The notes below the pieces were generated by a model. It had not been told where the DNA came from and ran no database searches. It saw only the letters and a program-made list of their open reading frames with translations. Position numbers and translations under genes: made by a program. A stretch of 64,000 nt of DNA. It comes from Onchocerca lupi (lineage: Eukaryota; Nematoda; Chromadorea; Rhabditida; Onchocercidae). The stretch spans positions 1 to 64,000 of the forward strand of contig JAOVVO010000388.1 in assembly GCA_028564675.1 (NCBI GenBank), in the 5' to 3' direction. Positions 47,858 to 59,500 of this stretch are shown here, one piece after another. How positions within the stretch are numbered: the stretch's first letter is position 1; every line of letters begins with the position of its first letter.

Positions 47858-49661
47858 TTAATCATTTTCAAAATATGCATCCTCCAAATCTCGATCGTAC
47901 ATCCTCTCATATTCCCTTGTCATCACGTTATCGATAAGAGAGTAATCATAAAATTCTACATCGTCACCTATAATTTCGTTTGTATAGCTTTTTTTTTAGT
48001 TCTAGTTGAAATCAAAATTTCAAACTTGGACAGTCAAGTATATCTGAATCAAAATCTAATAAACAACAAAATTAAGTTTAAAATGAGCCTTGCAAGAAGC
48101 TGCACTCCAATCATAGCTAAATTGCCTCTGAAATCAAATCACCAGGAAAAAAAAAAGGAAAAAACAAGTAAACAAAACCTCTTAAGAACCGTTGCTCCAT
48201 ATGGTCAATGAAGTCTGCTCTCAGTTGTTCTTGATCGTAATCTTCATCTGAAGATTCCAAAATCATTTCTTCTTCCATCTTACGGCTGGAAGTTGGTTTG
48301 AGATCACCATTAACGACTTCTTCACAATTATCTTCGGACTTCATTTCATCGTTACTACCACTTTCGATGTCTTCACAGAATCGGCTCCTTGCATGTTGTA
48401 CTAAGTCACCAAACTTCGATGCATTTCTCCTATCACACTACAAAAATTACATATATTAAGATATCCAGGAAAGAATGTATTCATTTTGTTTTCAGTAATC
48501 ATATAATTAATTTCCAACTTTCGTTATAAATAATCAAATTGTGGAATGGAAATAAAAAACCAAATCCATCCAAAAACCGGTTAAAAAAAATTTACAGACT
48601 TGAGAAAAGTGATGAAAAACAAACAGTTTATTACCTTCAAAAAATCATTCCATTCATTTAAATGAGCAGTTCGTCTATTTGAAATGATTTGGGAATCTTC
48701 AAACTGCATAAAAACACCAGAGAGTGACTCATTTTCAATAGTTGGCCTAAGATAGATCTGCTCTTCTTCGGATAAAAACCTGCCAATCATTTTTTCAAAT
48801 AACAGCGGCTCACGTTCTCGCATTTTCTTATCCGAAAAATAATCTGTTTCCTTCTTTAAGCGTAATAATTCTGCATAACGTTGATTACGAAGTTTCACAT
48901 TCTATAAAAGTATAAAGTGCTAAAAAGTTGCATTATTTTCCGCTTATCAAATGCAGCACAAAGAAATTTGTAACAGTGATAACACTATCATGTCAAGAAA
49001 AATATCAGAACGATAGAAAAAAAAATGACTTCAAAGACTTAATGAAAACGAATTCAATAAGAATACGAAAGAGAATATTTTTTCGATCTATTTAAAAAGA
49101 ATCGTGAACGAAATATGAAAGTACCTTTCGCCTTTTGGTATCCCTGTCTTTACATCTTTCTATGATTGTTTTTACATAAAATTGAATTTCATAATCATTC
49201 TGATCAAAACAGCCACAATCCTCTACTGCTAGATATTTGTGATAACGCCTAATAAACAAGTGTGGGTTCTCCACATATAAATTTTCCAAAAATTCCCTGC
49301 AAATACTTTCATTATCTGCACTTAGCCAATATATAATTAATTAAAATGAGAGATAACTGTTTAGGTAATGTAAGTTTACACGTATTAAATTACGAGCTCT
49401 ATGTATTTCTATGCTACATGTCAACTTACCACTCATTCAATTTTATCTTTTTAAAATGTTGCATGTACTTCAATGTTAAATATTGGTCTCTTCTAATGTT
49501 TGTCATTTACACTGATCAAGCACCAAATTTTGAAATTTAAGAAAAAGAATGTTCTTTGATCTGAACCTTTTTTCCTGTATTGTTAAATCAGGCATGTCAC
49601 GTTGCTCCGACCGATAAAAGATATCTTCGTGTGATATGATTCTGTCAATCATTCTATCCAT
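47858..49661 (-). CDS. CCDC97: CCDC97-family protein
   Basis: Five exons on the minus strand: 49567-49661, 49125-49296, 48635-48901, 48179-48437 and 47858-47967, giving 300 residues. Human CCDC97 is a coiled-coil protein recovered with the SF3b/U2 snRNP complex, so a nuclear splicing-related role is likely. Matching stretches are QRDMPDLTIQEKR near the N-terminus, then YFSDKKMREREPLLFEKMIG and RFLSEEEQIYLRPT. The C-terminal block has LRADFIDHMEQRFL, GDDVEFYDYSLIDN and DLEDAYFEND, all in the same order as CCDC97. The ATG at 49661 gives a shorter N-terminus than the human protein. The 3' end faces the membrane-protein gene with only about 236 bp between the stops. Confidence 0.88.
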
Positions 49662-50851
49662 ACTTGGCGTTATCTTCACTTAAAGTTTGAATGATGAAGT
49701 AACTTTACAAAATTCTGTTCAAATTTTTATGAATACAAAATTTAAATCATGATTTACAGCAGAATATAATAAGCAAGTCGGATTCAAATTGCGTCTGTTG
49801 GTTTCTTCGTATATTTCGATGAAAAATGGAGAAAGGAACTTACAGTCCGTCAACTTTTCCCTAATACCCATCGCTTTAGCATAAATCACGCAACTTCACC
49901 CATAAACGACACTTGGTAAATCACCAGGAAAGAATCAGACGAAAGGATGTTACGAAACGAGAGCAGAGAGATGGAAGAGACTAAAGAAATTTCATTGTGG
50001 CGGTTTGATTTACCTAATAGCCTGTCGAGATGGATTATATTGTGTCACGATTTGCGAGATGTTTAGGATGATAGTAACGCTGGTCTGTTGAATGTTGCGT
50101 GAGGTTTTTGGGCTTTCTTCTCTTTTTGTGTAAGTGGGGGAAGCGTAGAAATGTGCATTGTGGAACTGCTTACGCAGTTTTATTTTACGCAATTTTCTTT
50201 TGGGATTATATTTTAAGCGTCCTGATTACCGAAATATTCAGTGACGTAATTGTCACGTAACCATCGAATGTTCTGGTTATGTAGCAGAATGTAGACATTG
50301 CCATTCTTGCAGAATATAGAAAATTTCGATGATTAAGCTGTTTGAGTGACTTTTTCTGTAGGAGCTAGTAGTCAGCATAACTATTTTTGATCTGCTGAAA
50401 CCACTACATTTTTATTTCATACTCTTGAGCGCTAAGAATTGATATTTCGATTCATTCACGATAAATAATTAATTTTGGAAAATAGTTTTAAAGCAGTTAA
50501 TTTAGCATTTTATTCTAAATTAGTGATTAGATTGACTCAACTTTTTTATTCTGAGAGAAAGATTGAAAATATCCTATCTAATCATTACATCCGATACATA
50601 ATTGTTTTAAAACGGGAAATATGCTAGATATTGCTAGATTCTATTCGCGATTCTTACTGCTAGATATTGACCTATGAGTAGAATTTTAAAGTGGAAGTGT
50701 CTTTCATCCTTGTTCCTATTTGTGTCATTACTGTCTCTGTAATAAATCACAATATTGGGTGGTATGCGTCATTTACGTGTTGATTTCTGATTACAAATTT
50801 AATAAAACGTCTAACCTGGAATAATACTAAAAAATTAAGGGATCGTGGAAG
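49662..50851. other. Divergent promoter region, CCDC97 / rpl-20
   Basis: About 1.2 kb between two divergent housekeeping genes. I see no gene, repeat or clear core-promoter motif. Confidence 0.5.
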
Positions 50852-52088
50852 ATGCCGACGAAAGCCAAAGGAGAAACGGTAAATACTTTTAATGGAATCT
50901 GATAAATTGACGATCTTTTCTATTTTTTTTTACTGAAAATTTTTGAGTTCAATAAAAAGCTTAAAATAATTGACTATTGAAGAAAGTTGTCCATCTTATT
51001 TCTTTTTCGTGTTTCTTGTTTTCTATATCAGAAACAATTTTTCCGTTATAGCTGAGGGAGTTCGTCGTGGTTGGACGTAAGTTACCATCTGCGAAAGAAC
51101 ATAATCCACCAATTTATAAAATGCAAATCTTTGCAACAAACCATGTGATTGCAAAGTCTCGTTTCTGGTATTTTACTAGTATGCTAAGACGTGTAAAGAA
51201 AGCGAATGGAGAAATTCTTGAATGCAAAGAAGTAAGTCGCTTTTTTTTCCCAAAAAATTTCTATTACTGCTTATCTTCACTCCCTTTTATTTTTTTTTTA
51301 ATAACTGATATTTTTCTTTCAAAACTGTGGTATCTGGATTTATTTCGTCTTTTGAAAATAAGAGGCAGTTTCTTTCAAATATAAATTTATCAATATCTAA
51401 TGAAATTCATAAAGCATGTTCTGCCGAGATGATTTTCCGGCATTATCTGGCAAACGGCGGAGTTTATCGTGGCATGTTCTTAATTGTGTGTATAAATGTT
51501 TCCAGATATTTAAATCCATTGTTTCGATAAAGAGCATGCTTGTTTGTTTCTTCAACAGCTTTATAGGTTTTCGAAAAAAGACCAGGCCACATCAAAAATT
51601 ACGGTATTTGGCTTCGGTACGACTCACGCACAAATCATCATAATATGTATCGTGAATACCGAGACAATACTGTTGCTGGAGCTGTAACACAGTGTTATCG
51701 AGATATGGGTGCACGCCATCGGGCACAGGCGGATCGGATTCAGGTTTCTTTCTGATTTAGTTTGCGGAAGGAATTTGTAATTCAATTACAGAATCATTAA
51801 TAGCTTTGATAATGATTGATAAAATGGGCAGATTAGGGAGTTTTGGCTTTTCTCTCAAACTTTATATTCCAGAAACTATTTGCAGCTATATCTTGGAACC
51901 GAAGAATAAATATTTGTATTTATTTGTAGATCATCAAAGTACAAGTGATTAAAGCATCTGATTGTAAGCGAGCGGCCGTTAAACAATATCACAATTCGAA
52001 GATTTGTTTCCCACTACCACATCGCATTGCAAAGAGAAGAAATGCTGCTGTCTTTACCACTCGTCGTCCAAGAACACATTTCTCATAA
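50852..52088 (+). CDS. rpl-20: 60S ribosomal protein eL20 (L18a)
   Basis: Four exons (50852-50878, 51052-51231, 51567-51743 and 51930-52088) give 180 residues, close to the animal norm of 176. eL20 is a structural protein of the large cytosolic ribosomal subunit. Characteristic stretches are LREFVVVGRKLP, IFATNHVIAKSRFWYF, NYGIWLRYDSRT, NMYREYRDNTVAGAVTQCYR and DMGARHRAQADRIQI. The basic tail has KICFPLPHRIAKRR and ends TTRRPRTHFS. A short first exon, as seen here, is common in ribosomal protein genes. An AATAAA at 52115-52120 lies 27 nt after the stop. WDR74 follows on the same strand after about 500 bp. Confidence 0.97.
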
Positions 52089-52114
52089 ACATGTTGTTTT
52101 GTTATTGTTGTAAG

Positions 52115-52120
52115 AATAAA
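52115..52120 (+). terminator. Poly(A) signal of rpl-20
   Basis: AATAAA begins 27 nt after the rpl-20 stop codon, a normal spacing for a cleavage and polyadenylation signal. Confidence 0.6.
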
Positions 52121-52585
52121 GGAGTTTTAAATTCGCACATACGGAAATATATGGAAGAAAAATTGTTCAGAATATATCTGATTCATATCTTTTCACATCA
52201 TTTCATTTGAGTAATTTACCAATTTTTGAGAATGAGTTGGTGATATGAACTGGATTATGTGTAAGTATCTCAGAGTATATCTCGTTGTTTATTTAGAGGA
52301 TAATATTGGTTGCTTGCAGATTTTTCTAGTTAAAAATATCATTTCGTTCAAAAATTTGTAGGATGAAAGTGGGAAAGTTGAGTTGAAAGGGGTGAAGTAG
52401 TACTTCACTGGTGTCGGGAGGTCTATTTTTGTTTTCGAAGTACTTTTTTTATCCAGAGAAATTTTCGTTATTTTGATAAGTGAGATCTAGAATTCCAAAT
52501 CTAGAGTTGTGCAGGGAAACGCCTTTCTGCATTGGTGTTTGATATTTAACATATTCATAAAATTGCAGTTCCAGTTTTTGGCAGG

Positions 52586-55500
52586 ATGGATTGTTTTGTT
52601 GGTGCATCGACAGGTGCTTTGAAAGGTAGGCCAAAACAGTTAAAAGTTTCGTATAGTTCATGCTGTTAATCAAGAACAAACTATTATGTTCAAGGATAGG
52701 AAATTGAAGTTAGTGGTATAATTTGTTTGTCAAAAGTACAAATGGGATTGTTTATGTCATAATCGATTGGCGCTGCTTTTACTCTTTTATCTTTCTTGGC
52801 TTAATAAGGCCTATTAGTTGTCAGTCGATGGAAATAGATGTTAAATCGTAGTATATTTTTACAAGCTTTCTAAGGCAGCAATCTGAAACGGTTTAAAAGA
52901 AATAATTGTATATTTGAATGATGATTATATGAAGCCAATTTCAGGTATTTCTTTCAAGGACAACGCGTTTAGTAATATAAATCAGATTGCTTCATTAAAG
53001 CCAAAGCAAGATGAAATAACTTGTATGAGTTGGGCGAGTGAGGATCAAGTGAGGGATTATTTTTATGGCATCTAATTTTGATTTAAGATTTTGTTAAAAT
53101 TAGTTTTAGAAGATGTTTGTATGTTATGGTGTTAGTATTAATTTATTTTTAGACTGAGTTGCTAACAGTCCAAATGGATAAGCAGTTAAGATTGTTTGAT
53201 ACAACTTCGAACGCATATACGACACTTTTTACTTTGGGAAATGGCACTGGTGCAATTAAGGGAATCAGAAGGACTGCAGTGTATGTTGTTTACTTGCATT
53301 GCCATTACAATTCAAAGAAAATCAGAGAAGTACTCTACTGTATCGTAGAAAATCATTTGGAGGAAATAGTGCTTTTCAAATGGGTTATTTAAATTATAAT
53401 TTCTGAAAGATTTTCAGAATCATTATTTGTTCTAAGTCAGTTTGATTCAGTATTTCTTCTATTACACTTCTACCGCTGTATTTCTTCTATTTGAGATTGT
53501 TACACGAAAATTAGTCAGTAATTCGGAACTTTATTTTTATGAGTTACTGATTTGACAGTTTTCGGAAATATTGGGATTGGAAAACTATTTTTAGGGGTAC
53601 ATACATATCAGCAGTTGAGTCTGGCGAACTTTCTGTTTCTTCGCCGTCTGGAGAAGTAATTAAGGAATTGGACGCAGGAAATAATCTGATCGTAATGGTA
53701 CCCAACTGTGAACAAGAAGGACATTATGCAACCGGTGGTAAAGAGAATCCCTTAAAAATATGGGATATAGAAAAAGGAGAAAAAATTTTCATTGCCAAAA
53801 ACGTACGACCAGATGAACTGCAGCTTAGAGTTCCAATATGGATTAATGACATGCGGTTTATACCGAAATCGCAAAATATTGTTACAGTTACTGGTAGGCA
53901 TCAGGTAATTAATAGACATGCTTCTTTTTTTTCGAATTTTCAAAAAATTTTTTTGAGTTTTTATGATTTGACAAACTTTTGTTTTTTGGGTGCGTGTTAT
54001 TGCTATATGGTATCGGCTAAAGCGAGATAATATTCGAGAAATGGGATATTTATCTAATAAGTTTCCAGGAAAATCAAAAATTAAGCGATTCACACTACTG
54101 ATAGTACAGCAAGTGAAAAAGGATTCACAGTAATATCCATCAAACTATAAGTGAAATATAGTTTACTGGTTGCTGTCGTGAATCTTTTTTACTTGATGTT
54201 TGTACCATGTGATTGTTATAACTGAGAAATAGATTGTCATAGTAGTGGTCTGATGGAAGAATGCAATTAACTTCCTTTAATCAAGAAATCAAATCATTCG
54301 GATAATGGTCAGAGACGCGAATTAATTTTTTTAACAGCTTGATCGTTGCAAATTACTACTTTGAATTTTTACTTGTAGATAAGACTTTATGATCCACGCA
54401 CACAGCGGAGGCCGGTGAAGGAAATGGAGTGGGCAGAAGAGCCACTGACGGCGATGTCTTTGTGTCGAAACGAAATGCAGATAGTTGCTGGCAATACTCG
54501 TGGTGATATAGGATTATTTGATTTACGAAATAAAAGTAAACTTTAGTTGTGTTTCTTTCATTTTCGATGTTTAATAATTCATGAAAAAGTGTGCGCAGAA
54601 GAATTAAAAAGAAAACTAGTAATCAGATATTGTTGTAGTAAGAACAGTTCCTTTGGAAATAGAACCTCATAACAGGAGAGAGGACGGAAGAAAATCTTTA
54701 GACAATTTTTATTTCTCTTTGCGAGAATTTCCGTATATTTCAGAATGCCTTAAAACATATTGGAGAATCCCTTTTCTGATTAATTTATCAGTTTGCTTCG
54801 TCTTTTTCAGTACATATGGTATGTAAATACAAGGGTTGTGCTGGTTCTATCAGTGGAATTGATGCGCATCAGTCAGCTGAATATATCGCCTCTTGTTCCC
54901 TTGATCGATTCGTGAGGCTGCATGAATTGAACTCAAAAAAGCTTGTCAAAAAGGTCATTAATATTTCCTGATCTTAATTTTTTTTAGAGTAGTTGTTCAA
55001 GCTTTGACTTCTTTAATACTGCAATCAATATCCATAAAATTATTGATACCAATTTGAGGTTTAGGATTTCCATTGGTTTGACATCTAGTTTTTCTTGTCT
55101 TATTTTTGAAATCGAAGTTCGGTTCTTATTGATTTTATACATTTTGAGATCAATTTAGCGACAAGAATTTTTTTGCAAGCGATTAGTAGACAGGTCATTT
55201 GTTGAAGTTTTGATTTAGATTTATTTACAACACCAGGTAACTTTTATTTTCTGAACACTGCTTTCAAATTATTTTGCATGTTTTCAGATCTACTGCAAAG
55301 CTCGTTTGAATCGAATTTTGCTACGTGATAGACTTCCCTTCCTTAAAAACGAGGATGAAAACAAAGAAAAAATGGAAGATCATGATGAGCCCAAGATTGA
55401 GGTGAAAAATTGGAATAACTTATATATTAATTTTTAATTAAAATCATGTTAAAAGTTGAGATATCGTTATTTCTTAGTGGTAATAATTTTGATTGATGAC

Positions 55501-56129
55501 TTTACAAGATCAATGATTTTAAGGAGATATAGTTGGAAGCTGTGTATGCGGCTATCTGTTTAGCATCATTTTTAATGATTTAGAAAATTTTTCGGCAGTC
55601 AAGTCAATTCTTTAGGAAAGTGATAACAGTGAAAGTAATGAGGATGAAGCTTTATGGAATGATATGAAACAGATTAAGGAAAGAGAATTGAAGAGGAAGT
55701 CGAGAGTAAGTATTTGCGATTATTTCGGATCAATTTATAGATTTTGGAGATAAACCGAATTTATTGCAGTAGAGTTATTAGAATCAAGGATTTTATTGGA
55801 CAGTGGGAAAGTTTTCAAATTTAGTGGATTTAGATGTGTATATCAGCAATCTAAATTTTGAATAAGGAATTGACGTAATGGAAAGGGGCAAACTTACTTC
55901 TTCCTCGTTTTTGTGATTTGTCTCTGATTTCAATTTCATATTGCAGGAAGACGATCTCGAGAAAGTGGTCAAGAAATCAAAGTCTTCGAGAATAAAACGA
56001 AAAAGTGATGTTACGAAGTCAGACACTTCGAAACGAAAAAAGCTGATAACAAGGCCGAAGAGGAGAAACGAAAATGCCGATGAGGCAGCAGTCTCACTTC
56101 CATCAAAAAAATTATTCCGCATCATTTAG
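52586..56129 (+). CDS. WDR74: WDR74/Nsa1-like WD40 protein, ribosome biogenesis
   Basis: Nine exons: 52586-52625, 52945-53048, 53153-53280, 53595-53904, 54379-54535, 54811-54953, 55288-55401, 55616-55705 and 55947-56129. They encode 422 residues (human WDR74 has about 385). WDR74/Nsa1 is a seven-bladed beta-propeller that joins pre-60S particles in the nucleolus. Hallmarks are FVGASTGALKG at the start, then HYATGGKENPLKIWDIE, NVRPDELQLRVPIW and VTVTGRHQIRLYDPR. These are followed by QRRPVKEMEWAEEPLTAM, VAGNTRGDIGLFDLR, CKYKGCAGSISGIDAHQ and IASCSLDRFVRLHEL. The tail beyond the propeller is acidic, then strongly Lys/Arg-rich (KKSKSSRIKRK), consistent with nucleolar targeting. The ATG at 52586 lies 2 nt after TTGGCAG, a possible spliced-leader acceptor. 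Confidence 0.94.
54104..54206. repeat. Fold-back element in WDR74 intron 5
   Basis: The left arm begins about GTACAGCAAGTGAAAAAGG and continues to CAAACTATA. The right arm begins TATAGTTTACTGG and ends CTTGATGTTTGTACC. The two are inverted copies of about 45-50 nt with some mismatches and a loop of only about 6 nt. It lies wholly inside intron 53905-54378. A MITE-like insertion is likely. Confidence 0.7.
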
Positions 56130-56524
56130 CTTTTATCATTTGAAAAGCGAATAATGCTTGCGATGGTCATTGCTTCGTTTACTTTTTTCTGAAGTTTAAA
56201 GAAAACTAGTTTCTATTCAGCAGACTCAGAGGCATTTAGGAACGTTCACGGACCATCATCATGTTTATATGAATTATTGCATGGCGGCCGATAAATTCAC
56301 TGGAATTACCGAATCTGTCCCTTTGAAGCAAATAGGGATTATACTCAGCATGAATCTTGGACGAATATTTATAGGCTTAAAGGCCTCTCTTCTCGATTTG
56401 ATCTCTGTTTCTGATTCGATGACTTATATTATGCTTGTGAAATTAATTTATGTGTATTTACTACAGAATATGGAAAGAACATTCAATGCTCTCAATTAAC
56501 ATACTAAGAAACAGTAAAATAAAC
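56130..56524. other. Convergent 3' intergenic region
   Basis: Short gap between the stops of WDR74 (+) and ELP1 (-). It presumably holds both 3' UTRs. A 76-codon plus-strand frame (56269-56499) is open but shows no recognisable similarity. Confidence 0.5.
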
Positions 56525-59500
56525 TCAAGAACAAATTTCAAGTTGCCACAGAACATTCCTAATCTGCGGTCGCATCAATTCTGATTCTGAAAATAAAAGT
56601 ATGTTTGTCTGTGTTTCTCTATGTTTATTCTTAATTCAAACAGTATGAACAACCCACCTGAAGTTTTGACGCGGCACCTCATTTCAAAACAAAATCTCTG
56701 ACTGACATCTGCACAAAAAGAAATGTGCCATCATATTTATTATACAAATAGTTTTGTAACTTACCAAAAGGTATCCTACTTGGCATATTGTTTTCTTCCG
56801 GAAGTCTGATAGTGCCGCTCTCATCACGATACTATAAAGAATTTCTCATTTACTGTGGGAATAGGATAATTAGAAGAGAATTATGGTATTTCATAAAATC
56901 AAAATAGAAACTTGAAAATTCTTAAGTTTAACGCACGATTTCTCTTAGAGGTCCTGGTATCATGTGTGGAAAAAGATAAGTTGGCCAAGCTATTCCAAGT
57001 ATTTTGTGAGCAAGTTTTATCAAGGTGAGGAACTGGATTTGCAAGGTTCGTGCCTCTTCAATAGCGTCGACAGCTACTAAAGTAGGTAGTAGGAGGATTA
57101 GTTCATCTGAAAGAAAGGTAAGTAGTAATTAATAACTACTTGGAATTCGACAGAACTTGGTACCAGATGAGATACAACGCAAAAGATCCACTGGAATACA
57201 TTTGATTTCAGAATAGTTAATCAATTTGTTTCTTATAAACTAAAATGAATGTGAGAGTACCTGGTTCTTTCTTGAATCATACGATTAAAAAGCGAAAGAT
57301 TGTTCTGAATAAATAAATCCAATCAAAATTAAAAAACACCTTGCTGAGAATCGATAAGTGAAATAATATCTTTCAAAGCATTCAAAAGCGCTGCATCTTC
57401 ATACTGCGTACCTTCCTTCAGCACTTTTTTCTTTCTTTAACAGCATATAAAAAATTTCATAAATGATAGTAGAATCATATGTAATATGACCCACCATTTG
57501 TCATAATGATAACAATAAAAATAGCATTCAGGATCATAAAACGCAAACGATATAAGAATGTGGATATTATGACCTTGGATGCTATTTTCCTGACGATCAT
57601 GGAATATGGTTTGGACTGTACGAAAATTCTGTGATCAAAAAAAATTTTCTTTTAGCCAGACAGGTTATTAAAATGTCAAGTTTCCAGCTTATTGAATGAG
57701 CCAGAATTGTTGCATAATCAAAGAAAACATAGTCCTGCATTAAATGAAAATTTGAATGATGGCAATTGTTTGCTAGGTCTTACCATGAAAAGAACAAAGA
57801 AGAGAGATAGGAAAATTAAAATCTTTTCTTAAAAATCGCTCGCTTTAAGCGAGCGAGTATTCTATATCTCTTTTACGTGCATAAACTATGTAAAAAACTC
57901 ATGAAGTATCAATTCCTATTCGGTCATTAATGAAAAAAAAAATCACTAACTTTTCAACACGTTTTCGGCGGCGAGCTGAAGCTGATATCTTAGAAGCTGC
58001 TGATATCGTCGATATACCACTCACTGTAGTGGATGTTTCGCTGAAAACCTAAATAAAAGTCTATTTTTTTAATGATTACCATTTGAATTTTTAAAAATTT
58101 TAAATTAAAATACGGTAGCTTCAGTGTTATTTAAAAACAATTGTTTTTTGCTTAATGTTCCTTAAAAAAATAAATATTATATTATTTAACCGCAAAAATA
58201 TTAAATAAGAATAGATAGTAATAGCGTCCAAGAATTAATTTCAGTTATAGTACCAACAATTCACCAAACCGCATCATCTTCAAAATTAATTTCAAAAAGA
58301 AAAAACCTACTTCTGACATTGACAATTCTTGATCCTCAAATCGCTTGATAGCTGCTTTCAACGAATTTTTTTTATTTTGTCGTACTGTTTCCAAACGACA
58401 GCAATATTGTTCCAACGAATCCTTCCAATTTTCTATAGCTTGCAAAATTTGTTCGCAACGAATGGAAGCCATTTTAGAAACAATATCTATTAATTCTGTA
58501 AAAAATAACGATGCTAATATCAAAATTCTCTTTTGCTTATATACATTTATTTACAGATTCATAAATAAACATATAAAATAGAAGCCAGTTTTAAATAAAT
58601 ATACATATGCTTTGGAATATTTGGCATGGTGTTTTGAAAAGAAGTTACCTTCGTTCCCAAAAGCAAGATTCACGGCAAATTCCCAAGCGTCCGCCCTACA
58701 GTAATATTCCACTACTTGTGCCTTATTAGACTGAAAAAAAAAAAGAAAAATTTCTGTCCTTTAAGATCTTACATTCATACCATACAAATTTCTTTCTATG
58801 TTTGTTGTCTACATATTAATTTACTGACTTGTAAGGGTCATACAAAATGAATCCATTTCTTTCTGGTCCTACTACAGAACAATTTGGCCATTACCTGAGC
58901 AGTATACCTCAATTGGTAAGACTAAGTAGCAACATCGCAAATTATAAAATTCTTTACAACAATTCATAGCGAGATTGAATCATTATTTGATATTATCAAG
59001 TTGAATCGTTTTCTCATACCTCCTTATCCATGAATAATAAGATTTCAGCGATATTCATAAAATTCCTTTTGTTCTCAAAATGTGGAATCATCTTTTGGAG
59101 CAAATTGTTTAACACTTCTCTCTCCATATCCAAGATTTGCCCACATTCTATAATCCCTTTCCAGTTTTGAGCACTTTGATAGCATTGCAATGCCAGAGCT
59201 ATATTATTTGCACGTTTAAACAACAATGCAGCTTCTTCAAAACGTCGTTTATTCATCAAATGACTGGCGCATAACTCGCACGTTTTCTAAATTATCATTA
59301 ATTCTTATTCATATGATTTCGCTTCAATGAGTAGTTAATTAATATGGTTTAATTTTATGAAACAGAAGTCAACTTCCATTACAAAGCAGTCAGTCACAGT
59401 AAAACAACCAAAATTATGAATCTGATATGGAAAAAAGTCGTATCAAAATATCAGAAAAAAATCGTATCAGAATCGCATTATCCATGAATTTACTCGAGTT

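Noticed and set aside
56269..56499. 76-codon plus-strand ORF between WDR74 and ELP1
   Set aside because: Lies in a short convergent 3' region and has no similarity; likely UTR sequence.
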